A DNA stretch of 15,830 nucleotides from CAZVXI01 sp964631295 (GCA_964631295.1 CAZVXI010000061.1:1-15830); one strand, 5' to 3'. Positions 6,027 through 14,756 are shown, counted from the first letter of the stretch. Numbers and translations: made by a program. The notes: a model not told the origin generated them from the sequence alone.

Positions 6027-7529
6027 TCACGCAAGTACATCATGCACGACGCGCGCGGGCTTCACGCCCGTGAGTTTCATATCAAGCCCCTGCACGGGTA
6101 CCGCCAGCCGGTTATGATCGAACCCGAGCTGATGCAGGATGGTCGCGTGCAAATCTCGCACATGGACGGGATTCTTCGCGACCTGATAGCCGATCGGATC
6201 AGTCTCGCCGAATGAGAAGCCGCGTTTGATCCCCCCGCCCGCCATCCAGATGGTGAAGCAATCTGGATTGTGGTCGCGGCCGATGAGCGACATTTCCGCC
6301 CCGCCGCGGTTTTCGCGCATGGGGGTTCTGCCAAACTCGCCAGCCCAGATCACAAGCGTGTCATCGAGCATGCCTCGCTGATCGAGATCGTTGAGCAGGG
6401 CTGTCATCGGCTTGTCGACCTCATTGCAGCGATCCGTGAAGCCGGCGTTCAGTGCTTCGTTCGCACCAGCCCCGTGCGAATCCCAGCCCCAGTGGAAGAG
6501 CTGTATGAATCGCACACCGCGTTCGGCCAATCGACGAGCCAGCAGACAGTTGTTCGCGAACGACTCCCGGCCAGGCTGCGTTCCGTACATCTCGTGAATA
6601 TGCTGCGGCTCACGCGCGATGTCCATGACATCTGATGCGGTCACCTGCATGCGAAATGCCATCTCGTGCTGCGCGATGCGCGTCAGTGTTTCTGAATCGC
6701 CCACCTGCTCGTAGGTGCGCTGATTGAGACGATTGAGCGCATCGAGCGCCCGGCGGCGCATGTCGCGCGTCACACCGTCGGGATTCGACAAATACAGCAC
6801 CGGATCACCCTTGCTGCGACATTGCACACCCTGATAGACAGACGGCAGGAAGCCCGAGCCCCATACACTCTTGCCCGCGCTTGGCGTCTTCCCACCGGAC
6901 ACGAGCACAATGAAGCCCGGCAGATTCTGATTCTCACTGCCGAGCCCGTACACCACCCACGATCCGAGCGACGGTCGACCAATCTGCGCCTCGCCAGTGT
7001 GGAACAGCATTTGCGCGGGCGCATGATTGAACTGATCGGTCGTCATCGACTTGATGAATGTGACCTGATCGACAACCGACTTGAAGTGTGGCAGGCGATC
7101 GCTCACCCACTGCTGCGATTCGCCGCAGCGCTCGAACGGGAACTGCGGCCCGAGCAGTTTGGGTACCCCACTGATGAATGCGAAGCGTTTTCCTTCGATG
7201 AACTCGGCAGGGCATGCCTGGCCGTCGAGCTTGATCAGATCTGGTTTGTAGTCGAACAGTTCATGCTGGCTGGGTGCGCCTGCCATGTGCAGAAAGATCA
7301 CGCGCTTCGCTCGCGCGGGCAACGGTGGCGACATCGACGCGAGCGGCTGCGTCGAATCACGCGCGATCGCGTATGGCCCGTGCGCGAGATCATCGCTGCT
7401 CAATCCCCAGGCGCGCCCGGTCGTCATCGCCAGCCACATCGCGCCCAGACCCGTCGAACACTCGCCGAGAAAATGTCGGCGCGTCGTCTGCTGATTCTGA
7501 TCATGATGGAACTGTTCAAACAGGTTCAT
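6027..7529 (-). CDS. DUF1501 family protein with Tat-type signal
   Basis: This 500-residue protein is of the DUF1501 family, distantly related to the alkaline phosphatase/sulfatase fold and expanded in planctomycetes. Its substrate is unknown. The N-terminus holds a twin-arginine segment (RRHFLGECSTGLGAMWLA, Arg17-Arg18), so export in folded form by Tat is likely. Family landmarks include IFLHMAGAPSQHELFDYKPDL, FHTGEAQIGRPSLGSWVVYGLG, HWGWDSHG, WAGEFGRTPM and GRDHNPDCFTIWMAGGGIKRG, ending with DLHATILHQLGFDHNRL. These Asp/His-rich blocks probably bind metal. The ATG overlaps the TGA of the upstream cytochrome/DUF1553 gene by four bases, so the two are translationally coupled. They are common genomic partners and are thought to act together at the cell envelope, possibly on polymeric substrates, though this is not shown here. 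The gene converges with mqnC. Confidence 0.93.
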   Translation of the reverse strand: MNLFEQFHHDQNQQTTRRHFLGECSTGLGAMWLAMTTGRAWGLSSDDLAHGPYAIARDSTQPLASMSPPLPARAKRVIFLHMAGAPSQHELFDYKPDLIKLDGQACPAEFIEGKRFAFISGVPKLLGPQFPFERCGESQQWVSDRLPHFKSVVDQVTFIKSMTTDQFNHAPAQMLFHTGEAQIGRPSLGSWVVYGLGSENQNLPGFIVLVSGGKTPSAGKSVWGSGFLPSVYQGVQCRSKGDPVLYLSNPDGVTRDMRRRALDALNRLNQRTYEQVGDSETLTRIAQHEMAFRMQVTASDVMDIAREPQHIHEMYGTQPGRESFANNCLLARRLAERGVRFIQLFHWGWDSHGAGANEALNAGFTDRCNEVDKPMTALLNDLDQRGMLDDTLVIWAGEFGRTPMRENRGGAEMSLIGRDHNPDCFTIWMAGGGIKRGFSFGETDPIGYQVAKNPVHVRDLHATILHQLGFDHNRLAVPVQGLDMKLTGVKPARVVHDVLA

Positions 7530-10393
7530 CGCACCATCGCTTCGTCAAGATTCAGCAGCGTCGAAGCAACGATCGTCATCGCGCGATGCTCCGCGTCATT
7601 AACATCACCGATCTGCTCGACAACATCAGCGTAGAGCGCTGCCAACTCTCGCAGAACATCTGTTTGCGGAACTGAACACGTGACGCTTCGATATCCGAAC
7701 GCAAGTTGTGCATCTCGATCCTCTGACGACCCGAGCATACGGCCTGCCAGCGCCTCTGCGCACTCGACATACACAGGATCGTTGAACGTCACGAACGCCT
7801 GCAGCGGCGTGTTCGTAGCGATGCGGCGGGTCGCACATACCTCACGCGTTGGCGCATCGAACGTGAGCATTGATGGATACGGGCTGGTGCGCTTCCAGTA
7901 GGTGTACAGTGCGCGGCGATATGCATCCTCCCCCTCGGCCGGCTTCCATTGCGCGCCGCTGTACACCGTCTGCCAGATACCTTCGGGCTGGGGCGGCATC
8001 ACCGATGGTCCATGCATCTTCATGCTGATCAGGCCGCTCGCTCGCAACGCCTGGTCTCGCACCATCTCCGCCGTCAGCCGGACGCGCGGGCCACGCGCCA
8101 GCAGCCGGTTGTCTGGATCCTGGTCATACTCCACAGATCGCTCGCCTGCATCCTGTTGATATGTGGCCGACAACACAATCTCTCGCAACAGCGGCTTGAT
8201 CTGCCAGTCGTGTTCATGCATGAACTGCATTGCCAGATGATCGAGCAACTGCGGATGCGTGGGCTGAGCGCCCTGCGTGCCGAGGTCGCCGAGCGTTCGC
8301 ACAATGCCCGTGCCAAACATCTCCGCCCAGATTCGGTTGACAAGCACGCGTGCCGTGAGCGGATTGTTCGTCGATGCGACCCATCGCGCAAATGCAAGCC
8401 GCGGCGGTTCGTTGTTCGCTGCTGGCATCTCCGGCAGCATCAAGGGTGTGCCCGGCTCAACGCGCTCGCCGAGCGTCATCCAGTTCCCGCGGAGAAACAC
8501 ATGCGTATCTCGCTGGGATGCTGCGTCGCGGTCCATCATGACCGGGAGGTTTGCGCCTTTGATTTGATCTCGTGCTCGCTGCGCTTCTGCGATCTCACGG
8601 AGCACATCACGGCGGTCAGGATCGTTCGCACGGGCGGACCACACCGGCTCACCCGTGGTCGAAATGCGAAACCGCTGGAGTGTGCCATCGTTTCCTTCGC
8701 GAAAGACGAGGTGACGCAGCACCAGATGCAGCGGCTCGCCCGCAGCGAGCATGATCGGCTCGCGCGGCACCAGAACCAGCCAGTGCGGATGAAACAGATT
8801 GGGATACGTCGACCACCCCCCCGCATTGTCTGCAAGCACATCGGCAAGACGACCATCGGTGCGGTTCATGTCTGCTGCCGCGATCGACATCGCGATCGGT
8901 TCTTCGCTCGCTTCGCGCCGCGCGACCACCTGCGAGAGCGTGAAGCCGGGACTCGCCTGCCCGGCCGGAGCTTCACTGAGAAGCGCATCGATGCGGATCG
9001 CTGTGATCATCTGCGGCGCATCATTCGGCGCAATGTCAATTTCGTACGCTGCATTCCACGGGATTGTGCCCTTCGCGTGGACTGTTACACGGTCATCTTC
9101 GATCACAAGTGCGCCATCGCCGGGCGTTGTTGCAGTCTGCACGGGTGCAGGCCGCCACTGAGTTGCCCTGACAACCTCCGCGTCCAACACACGAAGCTGT
9201 TCGCGCAGCGCATCTGCCTGCTGGTGGAGAGCAAATGCATGGGCGCGCTTCTCCGCTTCATTCGCCACGCGCACCATCGGGTAGTCGTAGTCGTCGTTGT
9301 CTTGCGTGTTGTTGAAGATCGCAAACGCCTGATAGTACTCTTCGTGGCGGATCGGATCGTACGGATGAGAATGACACTGCACGCAGCGCATCGTCGTGCC
9401 CTGCAGCACCTCCCATGTGGTGTTCACGCGGTCGATGACTGCCGCCACGCGATACTCCTCATCGTCCGTCCCGCCTTCTGTGTTCGTCTGTGTGTTGCGA
9501 TGAAAGGCGGTCGCGATCACCTGCTCGACTGCTGCGCCGGGCAGCAGATCACCGGCGAGTTGCTCGATCATGAACTCGTCGTAGGGCTTGTCGGTGTTGA
9601 ACGCATCAATCAGCCAGTCGCGGTACGGCCACATGTCGCGGTGTGGGTCCTTTTCATAACCCATCGAGTCCGCATAGCGGGCGAGGTCCATCCACATCGA
9701 CGCCCAGCGCTCGCCAAAGTGCGGCGACACGAGCAGGCGATCAACCGCAGATTCAATCGCCCTGTCTGGATCATCCGAGTGTGCCAGCAGAAACGCGTCG
9801 AGTTCCTCGAGTGTCGGCGGAAGACCCGTGAGATCGAGCGACATCCGCCGCAGCAGCTTGCCAGGCACAGCTCGCGGATTCGGTTCGAGCGATTGGCTGT
9901 CCAGTCGCGTGAGGATGAAATGGTCGATGTCGTTCTGTGGCCAATCGGCATGCGGTGAAGAAGACGTGTTTGGCACGCGCGAACGCTGCGGCGGGAGATA
10001 CGCCCAGTGGTCGGCCCAGTGCGCGCCTTGTTCAATCCATCGTGTGATCAAGCCGACCTCGCGCTCGCTGAGCATGCTGCCATGCCCGACAGGTGGCATC
10101 GGGTCGTCCCGATCGGTAATACGCCGGAGAATCTCTGAGTTGTTCACATCGCCGGGCGCGATAACCTGCGCGCCGGAGTCGCCTGCCGTCACTGCCATCG
10201 AGCGGAACACGAACGACACGCCGCTCGCTGCCTTCACGCCGGAGTGGCACGCTGCGCAGTTCGCGTTGAAGATCGGCCGGATGTGCTCATTGAAGTCAAT
10301 GCGATCGGGAAGTGGCGCACGGCGCTCCTGCCCGAGCGCAGTATGACTACACATCACGAGAACCACGAGGCTGCTGACTGCAAAACGACGCAT
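7526..10393 (-). CDS. planctomycete cytochrome c / DUF1549 / DUF1553 protein
   Basis: The product has 955 residues. The start chosen is the ATG at 10393, which begins a signal peptide (MRRFAVSSLVVLVMCSHTALGQ). A longer in-frame start at 10531 would run into the upstream gene and place the signal peptide internally. A cytochrome c domain (PSCyt1) follows, with heme motif Cys46-A-A-Cys49-His50 and Met ligand candidates near DPMPPVGHGSML. DUF1549 (PSCyt2) comes next, from about residue 140, with a second CxxCH at Cys337-Cys340-His341 (MRCVQCHSHPYDP). A middle region of low similarity (about 390-620) and a C-terminal DUF1553 (PSD1: NPLTARVLVNRIWAEMFGTGIVRTLGDLG) complete the standard order. It should be a periplasmic, heme-bearing protein. 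The substrate is unknown. The gene follows the DUF2231 gene by seven bases and overlaps the DUF1501 gene. Confidence 0.93.
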   Translation of the reverse strand: MRRFAVSSLVVLVMCSHTALGQERRAPLPDRIDFNEHIRPIFNANCAACHSGVKAASGVSFVFRSMAVTAGDSGAQVIAPGDVNNSEILRRITDRDDPMPPVGHGSMLSEREVGLITRWIEQGAHWADHWAYLPPQRSRVPNTSSSPHADWPQNDIDHFILTRLDSQSLEPNPRAVPGKLLRRMSLDLTGLPPTLEELDAFLLAHSDDPDRAIESAVDRLLVSPHFGERWASMWMDLARYADSMGYEKDPHRDMWPYRDWLIDAFNTDKPYDEFMIEQLAGDLLPGAAVEQVIATAFHRNTQTNTEGGTDDEEYRVAAVIDRVNTTWEVLQGTTMRCVQCHSHPYDPIRHEEYYQAFAIFNNTQDNDDYDYPMVRVANEAEKRAHAFALHQQADALREQLRVLDAEVVRATQWRPAPVQTATTPGDGALVIEDDRVTVHAKGTIPWNAAYEIDIAPNDAPQMITAIRIDALLSEAPAGQASPGFTLSQVVARREASEEPIAMSIAAADMNRTDGRLADVLADNAGGWSTYPNLFHPHWLVLVPREPIMLAAGEPLHLVLRHLVFREGNDGTLQRFRISTTGEPVWSARANDPDRRDVLREIAEAQRARDQIKGANLPVMMDRDAASQRDTHVFLRGNWMTLGERVEPGTPLMLPEMPAANNEPPRLAFARWVASTNNPLTARVLVNRIWAEMFGTGIVRTLGDLGTQGAQPTHPQLLDHLAMQFMHEHDWQIKPLLREIVLSATYQQDAGERSVEYDQDPDNRLLARGPRVRLTAEMVRDQALRASGLISMKMHGPSVMPPQPEGIWQTVYSGAQWKPAEGEDAYRRALYTYWKRTSPYPSMLTFDAPTREVCATRRIATNTPLQAFVTFNDPVYVECAEALAGRMLGSSEDRDAQLAFGYRSVTCSVPQTDVLRELAALYADVVEQIGDVNDAEHRAMTIVASTLLNLDEAMVR

Positions 10394-10400
10394 GCGTGAT

Positions 10401-10407
10401 TCACCCC
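10401..10407 (-). promoter_or_regulatory. ribosome binding site GGGGTGA supporting start 10393
   Basis: On the minus strand GGGGTGA lies seven bases before the ATG at 10393 and overlaps the TGA stop of the upstream gene. It favours this start over the upstream in-frame ATG at 10531 and suggests coupling. Confidence 0.6.
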
Positions 10408-12104
10408 GATTGCGTGTCGCTGCCGATATCGGGTGGAACCGCTTGCTTGCTGCTCCCGCCAGCATCAGACAACTCCCAGTCGCCGATGCATTCAACGCTG
10501 CCATGCGCCTGCTCGAATTGCTTCGCTGCATCGGCAGTCACCTGTGTCTGTCCGACATACACGCGTTGCAGGTTGCCACAGCCACGCAAAGACTCAAGCC
10601 CGGCATCAGTGAGGTTCGTGTTGAATGCAATCAGCACCTCGATATTGGGCATGTTCTTCGCAACTGCCGACATCGCCGCATCATCTATGTTGGTATGCGA
10701 GAGCGTGAATTTGCGCAACGCTGGCATGGGCTTCATGCGTGCAAGACCATCGGCCGTCACCGATGTGAAGGACAGGTCAACCTCGATCAGTTCAGTTGCG
10801 ATATCGCCGAGCATCGCGAGGTGCTCATCGGTAAACGCCCTCGACTGCGTGGCAGCGGAGAACACAAGATGACTGGAATCGCGCGCGAGGCGCTGTGCGC
10901 CACCTCCAATCTGCTCATTGACCGTCTGTACGCGCTGATCGAGGTTCGCGGATGGCGATGATGTTTCCTCCGCAGCGTTCGTCGTCGAGGTATCGACTGC
11001 TCCATCGTCTGTTGCCGGCGGGTTCATCGCTTCATCAAGGCGGCGCAGAACCTCCAGCGATTCTCCGGGAATCGTGAACGTCTCAATCGCACCTGATTCC
11101 GGCGCGCCGGCAGCGACCCAGATGCGGATCGCCACAATCTCATCAACCGTCAGTTGGTCGCGGCCTTCCGGCGGCATGTGGTCGAAATCTTCGATCGGCA
11201 GTTCGATACGGTCAACGATCAGCGAGCTGTCGGCATCACCGGCAACGACAGACGGACCATTTTCGCCTCCTGCAAGGATTGCTGCATGATCATCCACGCG
11301 AAGCTGTGCGCGCTGCCGCCCCTCACCATGGCATGCGCCGCAATGATCAATCAGGATCGGTTGCACGATATCGACGTATAAATCGCGCTGCGTGAACGAA
11401 GCGGGCACAACCTGCGCGTCATCATCATTGGGCGCTTCATCGCTGGATGTCGCATCGGCGTCGTCATCATCTGTGGGCGCTTCACGCGGCTCGAGACCAA
11501 GCAGTTTCTCCAAGGTCGGCTTGATCGACTCAGGTGCATACTGCGTGATGTATGTCGGCCCATGCGTGATCGTTGCGCCGAGATGGCCTGCAATCGAAAG
11601 TGCCGCAACGGAACCGAGCAGCGTGATGGCCGACAGGAGACCCGCGCCACCGCCGCCACGCGCTGACGCGACTCGCAATGTCAGCGTCACAAGTACAAGC
11701 GCGGTGAAAATGAGCGCCCAGCGGAAATGCCAGAGCACCTCCGGCTCGGTGAACTCGCCGCCAAGCATGTAGCCGCAGGCAACCGCAGCAATCGAGGCAA
11801 ACGCGGTAAACACCAGCGGGCCGAGCGTGCGTGGCTTCCACTTGCGCGCCGTGAGCAGCGACATGATCTCGAGTGTGAAGATCAGCACCAGCCCGCCGAT
11901 CGGCAGGTGAACGATGAGCGGATGGAACCGGCCGAGGAACAGCATCAGTTCCGATGGTTCTTCATGGCCGAAGGTGCCAAACAACCAGAGCCCGCCCATC
12001 CCGGCGATGCAAAGAGCGGAAAAGACAGCCGCCAGTTTGACCACCCCGCTACCGGGCCGGCCGTTGGCATCTCGGCTGTGGTCGTTGAAGTCGTCGCTGC
12101 TCAT
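10401..12104 (-). CDS. membrane-anchored DUF2231 / cytochrome c / leucine-rich-repeat protein
   Basis: The product has 567 residues from the ATG at 12104, which has a strong ribosome binding site; an earlier in-frame ATG at 12383 lies upstream of a terminator and lacks support. An N-terminal hydrophilic stretch is followed by a membrane helix (about 25-47). The DUF2231 region comes next, with GRFHPLIVHLPIGGLVLIFTLEIM and further hydrophobic helices to about residue 190. An acidic linker (Asp-rich, about 205-230) leads to a cytochrome c domain (PSCyt1) with Cys255-G-A-Cys258-His259 and a Met-Pro-Pro-Glu-Gly motif. The final part (about 440-550) carries leucine-rich repeats (VDLSFTSVTADGLARMKPM, IEVLIAFNTNLTDAGLESL). 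Such fusions accompany PSD1 genes in planctomycetes. The first gene of the operon, it is probably an envelope heme protein. The domain calls are strong and the role unknown. Confidence 0.92.
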   Translation of the reverse strand: MSSDDFNDHSRDANGRPGSGVVKLAAVFSALCIAGMGGLWLFGTFGHEEPSELMLFLGRFHPLIVHLPIGGLVLIFTLEIMSLLTARKWKPRTLGPLVFTAFASIAAVACGYMLGGEFTEPEVLWHFRWALIFTALVLVTLTLRVASARGGGGAGLLSAITLLGSVAALSIAGHLGATITHGPTYITQYAPESIKPTLEKLLGLEPREAPTDDDDADATSSDEAPNDDDAQVVPASFTQRDLYVDIVQPILIDHCGACHGEGRQRAQLRVDDHAAILAGGENGPSVVAGDADSSLIVDRIELPIEDFDHMPPEGRDQLTVDEIVAIRIWVAAGAPESGAIETFTIPGESLEVLRRLDEAMNPPATDDGAVDTSTTNAAEETSSPSANLDQRVQTVNEQIGGGAQRLARDSSHLVFSAATQSRAFTDEHLAMLGDIATELIEVDLSFTSVTADGLARMKPMPALRKFTLSHTNIDDAAMSAVAKNMPNIEVLIAFNTNLTDAGLESLRGCGNLQRVYVGQTQVTADAAKQFEQAHGSVECIGDWELSDAGGSSKQAVPPDIGSDTQSG

Positions 12105-12108
12105 CTGT

Positions 12109-12118
12109 TCCTCACCTC
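12109..12118 (-). promoter_or_regulatory. ribosome binding site (GAGGTGAGGA) for the DUF2231 gene
   Basis: The purine-rich GAGGTGAGGA on the minus strand lies four bases before the ATG at 12104 and contains two overlapping anti-16S matches. It fixes the start at 12104 rather than at 12383. The 254-nt gap upstream (12105-12358) also contains the terminator of the previous gene and no convincing promoter. Confidence 0.65.
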
Positions 12119-12288
12119 GGTTTGGCCTGTCGATCCGCGCGGCCGTGCCACGTGCGATCTGCTCACCTGATACCGGTTTCGGCCGGCCACGGATGCCCCA
12201 TGAGCGTACCAGATGAGCCGGCGGAGATTCCACAGAAAACAGGCTCCCGGCAGCTGCAATCGGCGATCGAATCGATTTGAACGCGGCG

Positions 12289-12320
12289 AAAGAAAAGCCC
12301 GGACACATGCGTGCCCGGGC
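12289..12320 (-). terminator. intrinsic terminator, copy 1 of a repeated element
   Basis: On the minus strand a hairpin with stem GCCCGG/CCGGGC (12315-12320 with 12297-12302), one A/C mismatch and an inner GTG/CAC stem around a 4-nt loop is followed by TTTTCTTT. It ends the Cys-rich gene, 38 nt past its stop. The element is 31/32 identical to the one at 14841-14872. Confidence 0.88.
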
Positions 12321-12358
12321 CTGAAAGTGATTCGAGACATTGCTAGACCAACTGACGT

Positions 12359-12829
12359 CTATGCGTCCGGGTCCACACAACACTGATCCCCATCAGCTTC
12401 TGGACAGTCGTTGTATTCTGAGGACACTGTGCAAACGACCAGAGTGCCAAGAGTTGTGCAGTTGATGGTGCCACCCAACAGCGTGAAACACCCGCAGGTT
12501 GCATTCGGCGAGTCGGAGCTTGCGGCCCAATGCTTGACCCACACGCACTCGCCCGCAGCCGGAAGTTCACCATTGCCGCAGCCAGCTGCCATTTTCACTT
12601 CAAGGTAGGCTGTTTTCCCGGCCTCGCACGGAAACGGTTCACATGCTTCAATCGCATCCCAACAAGAACCAATCGTGACCATCTTCGATTTCACAACACA
12701 CTTTCCACGTGAGTTATCTGGATTCTTAAAGTCTGGATCCCATTCACACCATCTCACTTTAACCAAATGATCGCCCGCTGTATATACATTTGAAGATGAT
12801 GCCCGGGGCCACAGCGTGTGCAATCCCAT
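12359..12829 (-). CDS. Cys-rich hypothetical protein, body frame (probably frameshifted from its signal peptide)
   Basis: The frame from ATG 12829 encodes 156 residues with 14 cysteines, including CC near the end (DQCCVDPDA), and many Gly, Thr and Asp residues. That suggests a disulfide-rich exported protein, yet this frame has no signal peptide. Just upstream in another frame (ATG 12923) is a good signal peptide with its own ribosome binding site. Removing one base near the CCCCGGG run around 12803-12809 would join the two as ...AHAVAPASSSNVYTAGD. I therefore think the intact gene spans 12359-12923, with either a sequencing error, a real frameshift mutation or programmed shifting. No family is recognised. 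Base composition is AT-rich in the region 12661-12780 (52 G/C in 120 by hand count), unlike its neighbours. It is likely cotranscribed with the upstream gene, 21 nt away, and ends at a terminator. Confidence 0.6.
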   Translation of the reverse strand: MGLHTLWPRASSSNVYTAGDHLVKVRWCEWDPDFKNPDNSRGKCVVKSKMVTIGSCWDAIEACEPFPCEAGKTAYLEVKMAAGCGNGELPAAGECVWVKHWAASSDSPNATCGCFTLLGGTINCTTLGTLVVCTVSSEYNDCPEADGDQCCVDPDA

Positions 12830-12923
12830 GATCGGTTGTATCGCTGTTGGCTGTCGTCGGAACAGGAATCAAGAGCGAACATACAAACAGTACGAGCGCA
12901 TTCATGGCAGTAACGTGGCGCAT
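12759..12923 (-). pseudogene. signal-peptide fragment, 5' end of the frameshifted Cys-rich gene
   Basis: The ATG at 12923 has AAAGGA (12932-12937) eight bases upstream and encodes MRHVTAMNALVLFVCSLL then IPVPTTANS, a textbook signal peptide with cleavage near TTA|N. The frame runs only 54 codons to a TAA at 12759-12761, while the long Cys-rich frame overlaps it one base out of phase. This makes it the likely true N-terminus of that protein. Confidence 0.55.
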
Positions 12924-12944
12924 GACAATTGTCCTTTCTTGTGC

Positions 12945-14636
12945 TCACAATTTTGAATGAAGTGCGATCTGCTGACGATACCACTGTCGCCTGGTGAGTC
13001 GTGACTGGAACAGATCCCGATACGGGCCAAACGCGTGTGATACAACGTTGCGCAATCGCTCACGAGCAAACGCGTATGTCGAGTGAAGCAACTCTTTCTC
13101 AGCGGCAGTACGCTCACGCTGATACGTCTCGCGCAGCTCCACAAGCGATTGACGAACCTCGTCTTTCGTGGCCTCGGCAATCGCGCGATCAAACTCATCC
13201 GTGATGTCGATTCGATCCCAGCGTACATATGCCTCGGGATACACGAGTCGATTGGTCGCATCGCGCCACATAGCAGCAATCTCGGTACTGTGATTTGTCA
13301 GCAGCTCGCTGAGGTGTGTCTGCATCGCGAGCGTGTCACGGAATGCCCGTAGGTCCCGCTGTTCATCGGATTGATCCCGGTACAGGAAATGGAAGCCAGG
13401 ATTGACAAGGCGACGATAGAACGCTGCGAGCTGATCATCATTCTTATGCTTGTGGGCAGCGGCATGATCTTTGAGCCAGGCAGCCTCATACCGTGCGAGT
13501 TCCGTGTCGATCGCCGCGCGCAGCTCGCGTGACACGGGAGACTCTGCGAATGCGTCACGCAGTTTGATGACATATGACGGCATCGTGTACGCCGGCTCAA
13601 TATTCGGATCCAACAACAGGCGGGCATCGACTCGCACCGAAGCAAAGAGGATCGGCGTGATCTCAGCGCCTTGCCTTTCATACACGATTCGACCGATCTT
13701 GTATGCACTCTCTGCTTCGACGAATCGGCTGGCCTGTTCATCAGTCAACAAGCCGGCAACTTGCTCAGTGAATCGGCGGAAACCATCACGGCGGACCTGT
13801 TCGGAGCGTTGCTGCATCTCCAACCATGCGGAAAGTAACTCTCGCTGAAGCTCGCCACTATAGGCCGCAGGTGATGTTCGCCGGCCGGGGCCATGGGTCG
13901 CAAGGAAAGCATCGCACCGCAGGCGATCTCGCCGATACCCCTTGTATCCTTCAGGATCTCGAATGACCGGGTCTTGCAGCAGGCGTTCGTCAAGGCGGGC
14001 CCGAACTTCGTCAAAGTCATCATACAATTGGCCCAAGAATACACGATACAGCTCGATGAACTGCTCGTGCGCCAGACCGACTGCATGTACCTGCTCGTCG
14101 GAAAGCGACAAGATTGTCATCATCCGGTGGAGGCCGTACTCCAGCCCGGCGGTGACGCGTTCACTGATCCATATATCACGTGTCGGGATGGCCGAGTCAG
14201 GAACCAGATGGTGCATCCGCATCCATGCCTGCTCGGCCAGCTCGCGTGGACTGCCAAAAAGCCCGTGGCCTTCCTGCTCGAATGCGAAGGCGATAATGTC
14301 GATCGGGTCGGTCGCATCCCATTTTTCTTGCCAGCGTGCATTCTCCTCGTGAAGTGCCGCAATGTCAGGCCATTGCTCGACCAAATCAGGATCAACCCCA
14401 CGCCAGGCACGCCACGCACGGCCAATTCGCGCCGTCGCATCTGACACATCCACGCCCATGGCGATGAACGGTCGGAGCAGTGTCATGGAACCAGGATCCC
14501 ACGCATATCTGGGATACTCATCCTGAAACGGCGTGTCCTGCCCGCAGCACGGACAATCAACGCTGATGCAAGTGGCTATGAACAGCGCAATGGCCACGCC
14601 ATGCCCGAGTACGCTCTTTCGTTTCGTCGGTTTCAT
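12945..14636 (-). CDS. large exported helical protein, unknown function
   Basis: From the ATG at 14636 the product has 563 residues. The N-terminus (MKPTKRKSVLGHGVAIALFIATCISVDC) is a signal peptide or membrane anchor, followed by a cysteine cluster (Cys28, Cys30, Cys31). An earlier ATG at 14669 would add 11 residues before the basic region and is less likely. The mature chain is mostly helical and charged. Two stretches, LSLSDEQVHAVGLAHEQF and GLLTDEQASRFVEAE, resemble the L-T/S-x-x-Q signatures of Spy/CpxP-type periplasmic helical proteins, but this is a weak likeness over short segments. A long coiled, Glu/Arg-rich region lies at the C-terminus (about 510-560). No clear Shine-Dalgarno is visible. 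It precedes the Cys-rich gene by 21 nt and may be exported with it. Confidence 0.8.
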   Translation of the reverse strand: MKPTKRKSVLGHGVAIALFIATCISVDCPCCGQDTPFQDEYPRYAWDPGSMTLLRPFIAMGVDVSDATARIGRAWRAWRGVDPDLVEQWPDIAALHEENARWQEKWDATDPIDIIAFAFEQEGHGLFGSPRELAEQAWMRMHHLVPDSAIPTRDIWISERVTAGLEYGLHRMMTILSLSDEQVHAVGLAHEQFIELYRVFLGQLYDDFDEVRARLDERLLQDPVIRDPEGYKGYRRDRLRCDAFLATHGPGRRTSPAAYSGELQRELLSAWLEMQQRSEQVRRDGFRRFTEQVAGLLTDEQASRFVEAESAYKIGRIVYERQGAEITPILFASVRVDARLLLDPNIEPAYTMPSYVIKLRDAFAESPVSRELRAAIDTELARYEAAWLKDHAAAHKHKNDDQLAAFYRRLVNPGFHFLYRDQSDEQRDLRAFRDTLAMQTHLSELLTNHSTEIAAMWRDATNRLVYPEAYVRWDRIDITDEFDRAIAEATKDEVRQSLVELRETYQRERTAAEKELLHSTYAFARERLRNVVSHAFGPYRDLFQSRLTRRQWYRQQIALHSKL

Positions 14637-14718
14637 CCCGATTCCCGTTTCTGACGCTGTCAAAGACACGAGTCACACATCAAGTCCGGAGTTCCATTGC
14701 GCGCTGCTTTCGTGGCGA

Positions 14719-14724
14719 TGTCAA
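14719..14724 (-). promoter_or_regulatory. possible -35 box (TTGACA) next to the tetranucleotide repeat
   Basis: A perfect TTGACA reads on the minus strand four bases after the (TTTC) repeat and 82 bases before ATG 14636. The hexamer 17 nt further (CGCAAT) is a poor -10, so the promoter is tentative. Confidence 0.3.
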
Positions 14725-14728
14725 GGCT

Positions 14729-14756
14729 GAAAGAAAGAAAGAAAGAAAGAAAGAAA
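14729..14756. repeat. tetranucleotide microsatellite (GAAA)7 / (TTTC)7
   Basis: Seven perfect GAAA units lie in the 270-nt gap (14637-14906) between pnp and the helical exported protein. On the coding strand of that gene it reads TTTC, directly upstream of a TTGACA. The rest of this gap holds the pnp terminator. Confidence 0.95.

Noticed and set aside
7949..9958. 669-residue open frame on the plus strand
   Set aside because: It lies antisense to the cytochrome/DUF1549/DUF1553 gene, whose domains and heme motifs are clear. It has a His/Arg/Cys-rich composition typical of a GC-rich shadow frame and no RBS.
12936..12953. AATTGTGAGC, resembling half of the E. coli lac operator
   Set aside because: It is partly the end of the upstream coding region and the other half-site and LacI context are absent; chance similarity.
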